Source: Legionella sp. 515359 (GTDB lineage Bacteria; Pseudomonadota; Gammaproteobacteria; Legionellales; Legionellaceae). Taken from it: a DNA stretch of 63,477 bases. The notes under the pieces were generated by a model that had not been told where the DNA came from, made no database searches, and saw nothing but the letters and a program-made list of their open reading frames with translations. The stretch is taken from contig JAPCYN010000017.1 of the NCBI GenBank assembly GCA_025941565.1, positions 12,463 to 75,939 on the forward strand, given 5' to 3'. Of this stretch, positions 7,906 to 17,886 are shown in pieces (within the stretch, counting starts at the first letter, position 1; every line of letters begins with the position of its first letter). A program made the translations under genes and the position numbers.

Positions 7906-10900
7906 CTATTTACTCGTTAGTTGTGCCACGGTTTGCGATATCCCTTCTTCTGCTACTTTTTTCTTGTTTTCAACCTGAACTGCTTTTATCACATCAAGAT
8001 CGTCTTTTACCTGCATGGCATCGTGTACTGTGGAATCTACTTTTTGGGTTTTCTTGGCTTCTGCTTCTTTTTCCTTAAGCCTTTTCGCTAAGTCACCCAC
8101 GTGCCGATCCGTAATGACCGCTCGACTTTCAAATATTGCCTTATAAGTAGAGTTTGCAGAAAATCCTTTATCTGTACCCACGATTGCTCGTTTCTCTCGT
8201 TCCTTTTGAGGATCAAAATTAGCGGTTCCAATAACTACCAGCGCATCAGGAGAAAATTTCATTTTCGAATTTTTCTCGCCCAAATAGGCTAAAGCAGTCC
8301 ATAAATGTTTTATTTCATCCTCTTTTCCACGCACCCCGCGTAATTTTATGGGATTATCTTTGCTGGGAGGTTTTTCCATATTGGTAACGATCTCTACCGC
8401 CATTTTCATATAAAACTCTACTACCTCATCCGTAACTTCTTGACTTTTTGCTTTTCCTGTCTCATCCTGAGGAGGCTGTATCACTTCAAATTTTCCTGGA
8501 ATAGAGCGGTGCAAACTGCTTCCTTGCAATGTTCCCGAAGTCACACTTTTTGGTGACGGATCGTAAGTAAAACGCCCTTCGAGTTTAACATTTTTATCGT
8601 CAAAGCCCGCGGTTCCATCTGATTTTGGCACCTTAGCCCTCACTGTCGTTTCAGTATCAAAATAGATCACTTCATCAGGAGCTGGCTTGCCTACGGAGTC
8701 AAAAAGCTTGCCATCATCTACCCCTTTCATTAAAGCTGAAGTATGTGTTGGTCCCACCCCCCTGGATATGACCTGCGCACCACTTGAGTCTATTGTGGTT
8801 TTCATGTCCTGAACTTTGTCACGTTTATGGACGTAAATCTTGATATCGGTAGGAGTATAGATTTCTCTTTCCGAGTCTTTAGCTTTCTTATTAAATTCAG
8901 GAAGAATGTTCTCACTGACCTTCTTATATATTGCTTGATAATGTCCCAGTGCAGTTTGGACTCTCGCAAGCTCTTTTGCATATTCAATTTGAAGCTCTTT
9001 TGCTTGCTCTCTTATTTTATTTCGAGCATTTTTCTCATCATTAGTTCCCCCCACAAGTTTAGAAGGTATCGCAGGTGGTCGGCTAAGTTCTTTTTGGCAA
9101 CGCTCCAGGTAATCAATAGCTTCCAAACATTCCAGTTTTAACTTCTGATAATCTTTCTGGAGCGCTTGAATTTCAGTGGTTGATTTTCCATGTAATTCAG
9201 GTTTAGTCACCTCTTGAAGCTTTGCACTTAAATTTTCAGATCGCTTTTGAAGCGTTGGGACTTTTTTATGAATACCATCGAATACCTGTTGTGCACCCTC
9301 AACATCATTCTTTATTTCAGCTGTATGACGAGCTAGAGTGCTTTTAGCTACCTTTTCCTTGCGGTCGGTTCGTATTTCCTGATAATCATCATTAGAAAGC
9401 TCTTTACTGAGCCCAACTTTTATAGAGCTCACTTCAGAACTATCAAGAAATTTTTCTAAAGTTTGACTCTTGTTAAGATGAGTTTGCAGCGTAGCAAAAA
9501 CAGGATTAAATTGAGCTGTTTTCTCTACTCTTAATAAGATACGTATTAACTTTTGATAATCAGTTTGAGAAGGAGCATTTTTAATTGTTTCCAACTCATC
9601 AAATAACTTCACATTGTGAGCATGCTGATTTGCGACTGCATCGGAAATTGCCGTAGATCCTTGAAAGTTAAGTCCGGTTGAATTTAAATTAAAGGCATCA
9701 TAAAAATCAATTAGAGTTCCTGGGTTTCCACACTCCAAATAAACCTTATCAATTACAGCCTTATATAAATTAGCATTCGTTAAATCATCAGCACGCTGTT
9801 GTAATAAGAAATCATTAATATTTTTAATTTGATCTGGACCAATCGTAATAGCCGGTTTATACCCTGCCAATACTTTAGCGATTGCAGAATTATGGATCTC
9901 TTTTAAAAGAGTATTTCTTTTGTTTTCGTCTTTTATTGCCGCAACATCAACATTTCCTAAGTAGCTCTTAAGCTTTTCATCAGTCTGGGCTTTAAATATA
10001 AAAGGTAAATTATCTTTCTTCCTAAGAAGGTCCAGTTGTTTTGAGGCAGGCAGTGCACTAAATGCCTCGATTAATTTGGCATGTGCCGCTTGAGCATAAT
10101 CTTCACCAAAAGGTGACTGTTCTTGAATCAGTATTTTAAAATACTGGAGACGGGCAGCTTGTTTTATTTCTGCTAAATCAGAATCCTTAATGCATTCCAA
10201 TTGTTCTTTGGTCACCCCAGGAATGGATAATGATAATTGTTGCCTGACGTCATCAAGATTTTTAGCATTAAGAATGTCTGCTATTTGCCTTCTGACAGTC
10301 AACTGCTTCGTAAAACTTTTTACTAGCGCTGCCTTAAATAAACGGTTGGTCTCCGGATTGTCAATGACCGCCCTGTCGAGGATTTCAGCTTCGCCCGGAA
10401 TAAAATGTTGGATGGCGGTTTTTATCGGACCATGGACTGTTTCCTTCAGCACATTCACTAGATTCACTGGATTCACTGGATTAGGTACTGGAATTGTCTT
10501 TAGTTTCTCTTCTACATAGCGAGCACATAATCGTTTATGCATCTCTTCTGTAAGCCGTTGTGCTTCAGGTAGCGCTTTTGCCGGATCTCGGTAAGGGCCG
10601 GCAGGTAATTTATTCGTGAAAAAATCATTTCTGAAAGGAACGTCTCCCTGATTTAAGAAAATTGTTTCACGCAAAAGAACATCACGAGTAAGGCCAGATT
10701 CATAAGCCTGAAGCTTCTGTTTAAACTCCTCCAGATAAGCGGTGCTCTGCAAAGCATCTCTGCGTACCTTAGCTTCTCTAATTATCTCTGGAGTTAAATC
10801 TTTAGTTAAAGCATTAGCGAAATCATTGCGCGCGGTTGGATCAACACCCGCTGCTGCAGCAAGCGCTTTTGCAGCTTTTTGAATATCACCTACGTTTCCT

Positions 10901-11505
10901 GCGGTTTGTGCATCGATTAAATCTTTAAATAATTTAAGATCTTTCAGTTCGGGTTTAGCAATTAATTGTAATAATAAGAGGTTTGCGGCTTCGGTTTTAA
11001 TATTTTTTAAAGCGCCTGCAGTCAGAACATTTTCATTGGTGGGATCCCAGCCGTGTATTTCGTCGAATTTAATTCCCTGCGGACGTAATTTATCTGCCAA
11101 ATACCTTCTGCATTGTTCCCCATTATTTTTTAAAATGTTAACTAAGACTTCATTGTCCACGCCTACTAAGCCGAACTTCACGCGTTCCTCGGCAGCTGCT
11201 TGTTTAATTTTTTGAAAACCACTAGGATCCAAAAATTGATCTGATTCAAGATAACCCGTAACTGGTGTTTCCGTACCTATATAACCTCTTGAGAAAAAAG
11301 TTGTCCATGTGCCTTTTGTCGGAACAACCATAATATTACCAGGAAGCGTACTCCAAAGACCTGTATTATCTACGACCGCCTTTCTAAAGGCTAGGGGATC
11401 CGTGTGGTCTGCCTTTAATATCGCATCCAATGCTTGCTCACGTTCTGCTTTACTTTTGCTTTTTAAATTACCAATCGCGCTTAACAATTCAGCATTCTTA
11501 GGCAT
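7906..11505 (-). CDS. Very large coiled-coil orphan protein, candidate Dot/Icm effector
   Basis: The product is about 1,199 residues, hydrophilic, with no signal peptide and no obvious transmembrane segment. It begins MPKNAELLSAIGNLKSKSK. I chose the ATG at 11505 because GGAGAG lies eight bases upstream; an in-frame GTG at 11520 would include that Shine-Dalgarno in the coding region. The first 800 residues are helical, with a FLDPSGFQKIKQAAAEERV segment near residue 90. Around residues 730-880 the Glu/Lys/Leu-rich sequence looks like a long coiled coil. The last 300 residues look more globular. I recognise no catalytic motif. Its size and composition match translocated Legionella effectors, but translocation is inference. 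Confidence 0.85.
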   Translation of the reverse strand: MPKNAELLSAIGNLKSKSKAEREQALDAILKADHTDPLAFRKAVVDNTGLWSTLPGNIMVVPTKGTWTTFFSRGYIGTETPVTGYLESDQFLDPSGFQKIKQAAAEERVKFGLVGVDNEVLVNILKNNGEQCRRYLADKLRPQGIKFDEIHGWDPTNENVLTAGALKNIKTEAANLLLLQLIAKPELKDLKLFKDLIDAQTAGNVGDIQKAAKALAAAAGVDPTARNDFANALTKDLTPEIIREAKVRRDALQSTAYLEEFKQKLQAYESGLTRDVLLRETIFLNQGDVPFRNDFFTNKLPAGPYRDPAKALPEAQRLTEEMHKRLCARYVEEKLKTIPVPNPVNPVNLVNVLKETVHGPIKTAIQHFIPGEAEILDRAVIDNPETNRLFKAALVKSFTKQLTVRRQIADILNAKNLDDVRQQLSLSIPGVTKEQLECIKDSDLAEIKQAARLQYFKILIQEQSPFGEDYAQAAHAKLIEAFSALPASKQLDLLRKKDNLPFIFKAQTDEKLKSYLGNVDVAAIKDENKRNTLLKEIHNSAIAKVLAGYKPAITIGPDQIKNINDFLLQQRADDLTNANLYKAVIDKVYLECGNPGTLIDFYDAFNLNSTGLNFQGSTAISDAVANQHAHNVKLFDELETIKNAPSQTDYQKLIRILLRVEKTAQFNPVFATLQTHLNKSQTLEKFLDSSEVSSIKVGLSKELSNDDYQEIRTDRKEKVAKSTLARHTAEIKNDVEGAQQVFDGIHKKVPTLQKRSENLSAKLQEVTKPELHGKSTTEIQALQKDYQKLKLECLEAIDYLERCQKELSRPPAIPSKLVGGTNDEKNARNKIREQAKELQIEYAKELARVQTALGHYQAIYKKVSENILPEFNKKAKDSEREIYTPTDIKIYVHKRDKVQDMKTTIDSSGAQVISRGVGPTHTSALMKGVDDGKLFDSVGKPAPDEVIYFDTETTVRAKVPKSDGTAGFDDKNVKLEGRFTYDPSPKSVTSGTLQGSSLHRSIPGKFEVIQPPQDETGKAKSQEVTDEVVEFYMKMAVEIVTNMEKPPSKDNPIKLRGVRGKEDEIKHLWTALAYLGEKNSKMKFSPDALVVIGTANFDPQKEREKRAIVGTDKGFSANSTYKAIFESRAVITDRHVGDLAKRLKEKEAEAKKTQKVDSTVHDAMQVKDDLDVIKAVQVENKKKVAEEGISQTVAQLTSK

Positions 11506-11656
11506 AATCACACTCTCCACGGATCATTATGTATCTATTTTAAACTTATTTTATTAAATAAACCTTAAATTTCATCACTTAATCACATCATGCTTGAATA
11601 AAGGCGGTAAAATGAACTAACGTTATAACATTAGTATAGCAAGATTAAAGGATTAA

Positions 11657-11965
11657 ATGATGAAAATCATACTGTTTGGATTATTAGTAACACTAATAGA
11701 TTTTGCTTATGCTCAAGGTTGTATCATTGGTGAGCTTCCTTCGCAACCGCGTTATGTTTGTTTTGATGGCAGGACATTGCAGCTTGCAGAAGATGGCCAT
11801 TACCGCTGGAATGCAAAAAGAGGCTGTTTTGTCAGCGCAGTGCCCTGCTGTGCATACAAAGCCACCCATTATGCGTTTTACCCCAACCCTGCAAAAATTG
11901 GCGCTGCATACGCCCGTTGCCGACATAATTACCCCTTCCACTTAGGGGAAATGCAAACGCATTAA
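11657..11965 (+). CDS. Small secreted Cys-rich protein of unknown function
   Basis: This 102-residue protein has a typical signal peptide (MMKIILFGLLVTLIDFAYAQ, cleavage likely after AYA). The mature part of about 82 residues has six cysteines (CIIG, YVCFD, GCFVS, CC, ARC), enough for three disulfides in the periplasm or outside the cell. An AAAGGA ribosome binding site precedes the start; the adjacent ATG at 11660 is an alternative. It is divergent from the giant gene at 7906. I do not recognise the family. Confidence 0.75.
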   Translation: MMKIILFGLLVTLIDFAYAQGCIIGELPSQPRYVCFDGRTLQLAEDGHYRWNAKRGCFVSAVPCCAYKATHYAFYPNPAKIGAAYARCRHNYPFHLGEMQTH

Positions 11966-12020
11966 TGTCTTAACATAGCCCGAGGTTGCGGAGAAAGATA
12001 GCACGCCAACCCAGGCTACA

Positions 12021-13949
12021 TTATGATATTGCAAAACATGAGTTCTGATTTGATTCAGGAGTAATGGAATTTTCTATTTCAGCACGGCAAGAAAAGAATG
12101 AAAAAGAACTGGGTTCTTTCGCTTTATTACATTCCAGAGCCCGGTTAATCATCGTATTGATTTCCCATTGAGTTGAACTCCAGCCATATAATCCTCGTAA
12201 CTGACGGATAATCCATAATTTACTACGCAGCTGGCGTATGTATTTTACGTCTGCTGATTCTTCCTCAGATGAGTAACCATTGATGTCGTATCTTAATCGC
12301 TGTAATCTGCGCTCAAAATCAGGATGTTCCTCATTAACATTGATAAATCGTTTAATGCATTCATGGGCCAATTTCTTTTGAAATTTGAGACAAAATCGAT
12401 GATCTTCACCTATATCTCTTAAAATCCTTTTAAACGATCGATAACTCATATCCGGTTGTATTCTTTCTAAATAAGGATTTTTAAAAACATAGGAATTAAT
12501 TGTTGGAATGAGGCCCGATTTTCTATATTTTTCAGTAATACCTGCTCCATTTTTTATTAAGTGCTTGATGATTAGCATGCCATTTTTCTGAACATCATTT
12601 TCATCAAGACTCCCTGCGTGTATTCGTTCCAGCGCAATATCCAAAGGCGTTTTACCCGCTTTATTTCTTACATTAATGAACTGGCTAAACATATCCATAG
12701 TTTCTTCATAGCGATATTCACCCAGCTTGATTGCTGTATGTAGCGGTGTATCGCCTTTCTCAAATCCATCCGCTTTTTTACATAAATCCTGGTGTTGTAT
12801 AAAAGACTCTTTTACTTGGTGTATCAGCGCTTCACTTACTAAATCCGGCGGAATGATTTCTTTCAATAAAGCCTCGGTTTGCTCTTCTTCCAATGCACAC
12901 ACATAATTGCGAAATTCTTTTATCGAAAACAATACAGCGCGCAAACGCGCAAGCCTTGCCATGGTGGTTTGGGTCATTAAAGCAACATCGGCACGATCAG
13001 CAGCTTTCGTCCTATCAACACATTCCTGTAACGTCTGCTTAATAAGCTCATTCGGAATTAAAATATGCTTATAGAAAGATTTCCATTTCGCGTGGATAAA
13101 ACGAGGATTGTTCGTTAATAGAGAGAAAGCATTGATGTCGGCATAATTATGGTATTCCTTATTGTCAAAGGGATTAGAAATATAACCAAATTTTGTTGGC
13201 CAATAGGAATTCGATGAATGAGTTAAACACACGAGAGACTTGAGGTCATCTGCTGTGATATCAAAAGCATGCGCACCGCTCATTATGTGGAAAGGCCTGC
13301 GGGTGTGAAACCCCATAATGCTGTCTACAAACATCAAATCATGATCGATTTTAAAGAATACTACGTGAGGGTGCCCATTTCGCTCTACCAGATAAAAACC
13401 ATAATTTCCTTTATGTAAATCATCCTCTTCCAAAGTATAAGAAGTCGCGAGGATACTGGCTAAGGATTCATAATCAACACTTAAATGGCCATCCATCTCC
13501 GCTTCGACCAAACGCGCATAAAATCCCTGAGGCAATTTATCCATAAAATAAATGGGTATTTTAGTGGGATCCTCAAGTCGTAAAGGAGTAGCGGCACAAC
13601 CTGAATTTGGGTCATTTAACGTATAAAAATTGTGTTTCAAGCCGTCCTTCTTTGCTATGACATAGCAAAGATGCTGCACTGCCAAACCCAAAACGCTCTT
13701 GTCATCATCTACCACCAAATTGTTGGAAGACGTTAGATCGGACAATAAAAACAGGCGAGCCAATTGACTAAACAACACTTCCAAGCGAGAAAACTGAGGC
13801 AGACCGTTTTTATTTTTTTTATAAATGATACGGTAAGGAGGTTCTATTTCATTGGGAGGAGTATATACAGCACTACGATAGGTTTCATGGCCTGATGCAT
13901 GTGAAGCAGCTCCTAAGGTAATGTCTTTAATATGGAAAAATGCAGCCAT
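12021..13949 (-). CDS. Ankyrin-repeat effector with kinase-like motifs, LegA5/AnkK-like
   Basis: This 642-residue protein resembles the Legionella Dot/Icm effector LegA5 (AnkK), described as a phosphoinositide 3-kinase. Visible motifs are DDLHKGNYGFY (residues 176-186), which looks like a catalytic H-x4-N loop, and KIDHDLMF (200-207), which looks like the metal-binding segment of a lipid or protein kinase. Ankyrin-like repeats follow at about 400-470 (GDTPLHTAIKLGEY, GKTPLDIALERI). There is no signal peptide. The C-terminus is polar and Ser/Glu-rich, compatible with a Dot/Icm signal. The specific identity rests on remembered family resemblance; kinase activity is inference. Confidence 0.7.
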   Translation of the reverse strand: MAAFFHIKDITLGAASHASGHETYRSAVYTPPNEIEPPYRIIYKKNKNGLPQFSRLEVLFSQLARLFLLSDLTSSNNLVVDDDKSVLGLAVQHLCYVIAKKDGLKHNFYTLNDPNSGCAATPLRLEDPTKIPIYFMDKLPQGFYARLVEAEMDGHLSVDYESLASILATSYTLEEDDLHKGNYGFYLVERNGHPHVVFFKIDHDLMFVDSIMGFHTRRPFHIMSGAHAFDITADDLKSLVCLTHSSNSYWPTKFGYISNPFDNKEYHNYADINAFSLLTNNPRFIHAKWKSFYKHILIPNELIKQTLQECVDRTKAADRADVALMTQTTMARLARLRAVLFSIKEFRNYVCALEEEQTEALLKEIIPPDLVSEALIHQVKESFIQHQDLCKKADGFEKGDTPLHTAIKLGEYRYEETMDMFSQFINVRNKAGKTPLDIALERIHAGSLDENDVQKNGMLIIKHLIKNGAGITEKYRKSGLIPTINSYVFKNPYLERIQPDMSYRSFKRILRDIGEDHRFCLKFQKKLAHECIKRFINVNEEHPDFERRLQRLRYDINGYSSEEESADVKYIRQLRSKLWIIRQLRGLYGWSSTQWEINTMINRALECNKAKEPSSFSFFSCRAEIENSITPESNQNSCFAIS

Positions 13950-14004
13950 AAACCATAAATCGAGTTCAAGTTGCTTGAAATTTTAACATGGAGAGCAAAA
14001 AAAA

Positions 14005-15108
14005 TCAATTGCCCTCTATTGTCAGATTATCATCTTGTGAATCAAAATCTGCACTATTCAAACGAATTTGCAAACCCACATTATTTTTTGAGTCAGCATA
14101 TTTAATTGCATTTTCCTTGGAAATCGCTCCATTTCGATATAATTTTAATAAAGCCTGATCGAAAGTCTGCATCCCCTGTTCCGTGCTGCGCTCCATAGCC
14201 TCCTTAATTTCATCGATCTTTCCTTTTTCAATCAAATCTGAAACATATGGGGTATTTAATAATAACTCTACAGCCGCCACGCGTTGATTGTTCAAACCAG
14301 GGACAAGACGCATTGAAATAATAGCTCGCAGATTAAGCGACAGATCCATCAATACTTGTTTTCTTGCATCCTCAGGAAAAAAATTAATGATACGATCCAT
14401 TGCCTGATTCGCATTATTGGCGTGCAGAGTCGAAATACATAAATGTCCTGTTTCTGCATAGGCAATAGCATGCTTCATGGCATTACGCTCTCGAATCTCA
14501 CCGATTAAAATCACATCGGGAGCCTCACGCATTGCATTGATTAATGCATTATCATAACTCATTGTATCGATGCCCACTTCGCGTTGATCCACTATGGATT
14601 TTTTATGTTGATGAATGAACTCTATAGGGTCTTCAATCGTTAAAATATGCCCACTTTGATTGTCATTTCGGTAATCAATCATTGCCGCCAAGGTAGTTGA
14701 TTTACCCGATCCTGTAGCACCTACGACTAAAACCAGACCACGTAACTCCATGACTATAGATTTTAAAGTGGGGGGTAAATTTAATTGCTCAATCGAAGGA
14801 ATTTTGTTCTTGATGTAACGTACCACCATAGAGATATCGCCGCGTTGACGAAACAAATTAATTCTAAAACGCCCGACTCCGGAAATGGAGAGCCCCATAT
14901 TAAGTTCCAGAGTAGCCTCGAACTCTTTACGCTGATCATCACTCATCAACGATAAAGCAATTTCAGCCATTTGTTGCGATTTGAGTGGCGCATGACCTAC
15001 AGGCGAAATAACTCCTTCAATTTTAATATTAGGTGGCGCACCCACACTAAAAAACAAGTCTGAAGCACCACGATCAACCATTAATTTAAAAAAAGGAGTT
15101 ATGTCCAT
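14005..15108 (-). CDS. pilU: Type IV pilus twitching ATPase PilU
   Basis: PilU is a PilT paralogue that helps power pilus retraction. The 367-residue hexameric ATPase has Walker A GATGSGKST (130-138), the Asp box ILTIEDPIEF, the Walker B-like VILIGEIRE, and the His box STLHANNANQAMDRII. The sequence IRERNAMKHAIAYAETGHLC and the C-terminal extension after the ATPase core point to PilU rather than PilT. No pilT is adjacent here. It sits alone between the LegA5-like gene and the broken remnant at 15199. Confidence 0.9.
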   Translation of the reverse strand: MDITPFFKLMVDRGASDLFFSVGAPPNIKIEGVISPVGHAPLKSQQMAEIALSLMSDDQRKEFEATLELNMGLSISGVGRFRINLFRQRGDISMVVRYIKNKIPSIEQLNLPPTLKSIVMELRGLVLVVGATGSGKSTTLAAMIDYRNDNQSGHILTIEDPIEFIHQHKKSIVDQREVGIDTMSYDNALINAMREAPDVILIGEIRERNAMKHAIAYAETGHLCISTLHANNANQAMDRIINFFPEDARKQVLMDLSLNLRAIISMRLVPGLNNQRVAAVELLLNTPYVSDLIEKGKIDEIKEAMERSTEQGMQTFDQALLKLYRNGAISKENAIKYADSKNNVGLQIRLNSADFDSQDDNLTIEGN

Positions 15109-15198
15109 ATATCATCCTGCCATAGCTTGGGTCAGCAAAAACGCAACCCGGGTCCTATTCATTCCCAGGCTCCATTCGCTGCACCCAGGCCACACGTT

Positions 15199-15950
15199 TT
15201 AAGCAATTACCAAATCACGTACTTTTCGATGTTCCAATTCACTCTGACACGTTTTTAAAAAAGTTCCTTTGGCTTTTTTTGCTGCCTCACTCTGTACTGG
15301 CATTAAATCGACTGCCGCATAGAGACGAGTCAAAAAAGCCACATATTCATCTTTAGTATATTCCATAGATTTCGATTTAGGTGAATGACTTTCTACTTTT
15401 ATACTCTTTATCTCCAATTCACTTTCCAAACTTGGGCTCAGATCAAGCATTTCCTGGAAATAATTCATATTATAAGGAGCCATAGCCAACCGCTCTGCCG
15501 CTTCGATAAACTGCTTCAGGTTTTTAGAATCCAAAAATTGGGCATATCGAACCACGCCGGCTGGAAAATTCTTCCCTAAATGATTTCTTACTTCGAATTT
15601 TTGTTCTTTTAAAAAACCCAGAAATTCTTTTTCAAAACGAGCAATGCCTTGTGCTTGAGGGTGGGTCACCACATCTAAAGCAATAATATGCTCATCTTGA
15701 GCATTCGTACTGGTTGTAGATAATCTCCCCCATTAGTTCCTTTCAAATAACGCACGTAAACCGCATAAGTAATTGGGTATTCTCCTCGCTTTGCCGCCTT
15801 ATTTACCTGGTTTTCAATTTGTTGCAGAACCGCTTCCAAATGCTCCCCTGCCTTGTCATTTTTTACAGGGATAAAATAATCCACATCACGTAGTTCTTCG
15901 GGGAACGCCACTTGCGGATGAGTAATATGGTCGGCGTTGTTGCCGATTTC
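15199..15950 (-). pseudogene. Broken remnant of an FAD-linked sugar-lactone oxidase-like gene (C-terminal part)
   Basis: Two minus-strand frames, 15675-15911 and 15199-15672, are pieces of one protein. The upstream piece reads HPQVAFPEELRDVDYFIPV and then YAVYVRYLKGTNGG. The downstream frame resumes as LSTTSTNAQDEH and continues DVVTHPQAQGIARFEKEF. The break falls at a run of five G (minus strand, 15727-15731); one extra G would restore the frame. DYFIPV and the end of the protein recall the C-terminal domain of D-arabinono-1,4-lactone oxidase-type flavoenzymes. The FAD-binding N-terminus is missing: in-frame sequence runs into a stop near 15969 and then REP-like sequence. It is therefore truncated as well as frameshifted. 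Confidence 0.7.
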
Positions 15951-16093
15951 CCCTGCTTTCCCCTCTCTTCATCGGGAATAACGTGGGAGGCTGTGCTTTA
16001 GCTTTCCTTCCCCGCACATAGCGTGGGGGAGAAAGGCGGTACAAACCGGTTGCACACAAACACAATCTGTAACAACACCGTGATAATCAATGC

Positions 16094-17443
16094 TTACATT
16101 TTTTCCAAAACTTCATGCAAGTATTTAACAGGTTCGATGACTATCGAAGAACTCTGATGCTTGGGAGCATTGGCAAAAGGCACTATTGCCCGTTTAAAAC
16201 CATGCTTTGCAGCTTCTTTTAATCGTTCTTGCCCGCTTTGTACGGGTCTGATTTCACCAGCAAGACCGACTTCACCAAAAATAATGGTTTCCCGGTCAAA
16301 GATCCGATTACGTAAACTGGATACCACTGCAGCTAATAATGCCAAATCGGAACCTGTCTCCGTCACCTTTACCCCACCCACGACATTAATGAAAATATCT
16401 TGATCGTACGTAGCAATTCCTCCATGTCGATGTAAGACGGCAAGTAAAATGGCCAAACGATTGGACTCAAGACCAACCGTCACCCGTTTCGATTGTTGCC
16501 CATGAGCTTCATCAACCAGGGCTTGTACTTCCACCAGCATGGGACGTGACCCCTCCCAAGTGACCATAACCGCACTACCTGCAGTAGGTTCTGGTTGACG
16601 CGACAGGAAAATTGCTGAAGGATTAGCCACTTCTTTTAAGCCCTTATCCGTCATGGCAAACACCCCCAGTTCATTGACTGCACCAAACCGGTTTTTAATG
16701 GCACGAATTACCCTGAAACGGCTGTCACTTTGACCTTCAAAATATAAAACACTGTCCACCATATGCTCTAACACTCGCGGTCCAGCTAATGCGCCCTCTT
16801 TGGTTACATGCCCAACTAGAAATACCGCGGTCTGAGTCAGTTTGGCAAAGCGAACCAATTGTGCTGCCGATTCACGCACTTGACTTACCCCACCTGGCGC
16901 AGAACTGATGGTCTCCGTAAAAATTGTTTGAATGGAATCGATGACAATCACTTTGGGATTTTCTTTTTGTGCTTGAGCAATAATTGATTCAACCTGCGTT
17001 TCAGCTAAAAGCCTTAAGCCCGCCAAAGGCAGCCCCAAACGTTTGGCTCGCATGGCTACTTGCTGTAAGGATTCTTCACCGGTCACATACAACACCGTTT
17101 CCTGCATGGAAAGATTAGCCAGAGTTTGCAATAACAAAGTGGACTTGCCAATCCCTGGATCTCCTCCAATCAGCACTACAGAGCCATAAACCAGACCACC
17201 GCCAAGCACTCTGTTAAGTTCGGATAAACCGCAATCCATACGGATTTCTTTATCCATGACCACATCTTCTACGGCCGTGATTACTGAACGTTGATTCGCC
17301 CAGGATCCACTGCGCGAATTACGATTCACTGGCATCCCCTCTTCTGCAATCGAATTCCATGCGCCGCATTGCGTACATTGTCCGGCCCATTGCTTAAAAA
17401 TGGCGGCACATTGACTGCATACAAATTGGGTTTTCGCTTTCAT
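16094..17443 (-). CDS. radA: DNA repair protein RadA
   Basis: RadA is a RecA-related hexameric ATPase that drives branch migration of recombination intermediates. From the ATG at 17443 the protein is 449 residues, the usual length. The frame stays open upstream to 17572, but those 43 extra codons do not resemble the family, and a GGAATAAGT element precedes 17443. A four-Cys zinc finger occupies C9-C12-C23-C26, followed by Walker A GGDPGIGKSTLL, the RadA-specific KNRFG motif, and a C-terminal Lon-protease-like domain (LALLAAVVSSLRNR, GEVGLAGEIRPV). It is divergent from xseB. Confidence 0.96.
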   Translation of the reverse strand: MKAKTQFVCSQCAAIFKQWAGQCTQCGAWNSIAEEGMPVNRNSRSGSWANQRSVITAVEDVVMDKEIRMDCGLSELNRVLGGGLVYGSVVLIGGDPGIGKSTLLLQTLANLSMQETVLYVTGEESLQQVAMRAKRLGLPLAGLRLLAETQVESIIAQAQKENPKVIVIDSIQTIFTETISSAPGGVSQVRESAAQLVRFAKLTQTAVFLVGHVTKEGALAGPRVLEHMVDSVLYFEGQSDSRFRVIRAIKNRFGAVNELGVFAMTDKGLKEVANPSAIFLSRQPEPTAGSAVMVTWEGSRPMLVEVQALVDEAHGQQSKRVTVGLESNRLAILLAVLHRHGGIATYDQDIFINVVGGVKVTETGSDLALLAAVVSSLRNRIFDRETIIFGEVGLAGEIRPVQSGQERLKEAAKHGFKRAIVPFANAPKHQSSSIVIEPVKYLHEVLEKM

Positions 17444-17664
17444 ACTTATTCCATCAGATTCAGTAGCAATTAATATACACGATTTATCCTGGCGAATCAT
17501 GAGAGGCAGCATTAGTGGAGATGCATAATCAGGGCATATAGCGACGCAAACTCGGGAATTCGCCTCATTCACGCTTCAATTTTCATTAAAATTAATTTAC
17601 GTACATTGAATCCTTAGAACAACTCAGTATAATCAGTACATTTTGCACAATCAGGACAAAATCT

Positions 17665-17886
17665 ATGAGCCAAGGTATGCATTTTGAACAGTCGGTCACG
17701 GAACTGGAGGAAATTGTCAGGCAACTAGAAAAAGGAGAACTCTCATTGGAAGACTCATTGAAACAATTTGAAAAAGGAATTAGCCTGGCCAGACGTTGTC
17801 AGGATGTGTTGCAAAAAGCCGAACAAAAAATAGAAACATTAACCTCTGCTGAACCCAGCTCGGATGAACAATTAAGTGATAAGTAA
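17665..17886 (+). CDS. xseB: Exodeoxyribonuclease VII small subunit
   Basis: XseB is the small subunit of exonuclease VII, which degrades single-stranded DNA to oligonucleotides with XseA. The 73-residue helical protein shows the family core [20 protein letters not shown] followed by [13 protein letters not shown]. It overlaps the GTG start of ispA by 11 bases, the common xseB-ispA arrangement. The frequent third partner, dxs, does not follow here. Confidence 0.95.
   Translation: MSQGMHFEQSVTELEEIVRQLEKGELSLEDSLKQFEKGISLARRCQDVLQKAEQKIETLTSAEPSSDEQLSDK

Noticed and set aside
16094-17572. N-terminal extension of RadA from 17572
   Set aside because: The extra 43 residues do not fit the family and a better ribosome binding site precedes 17443.
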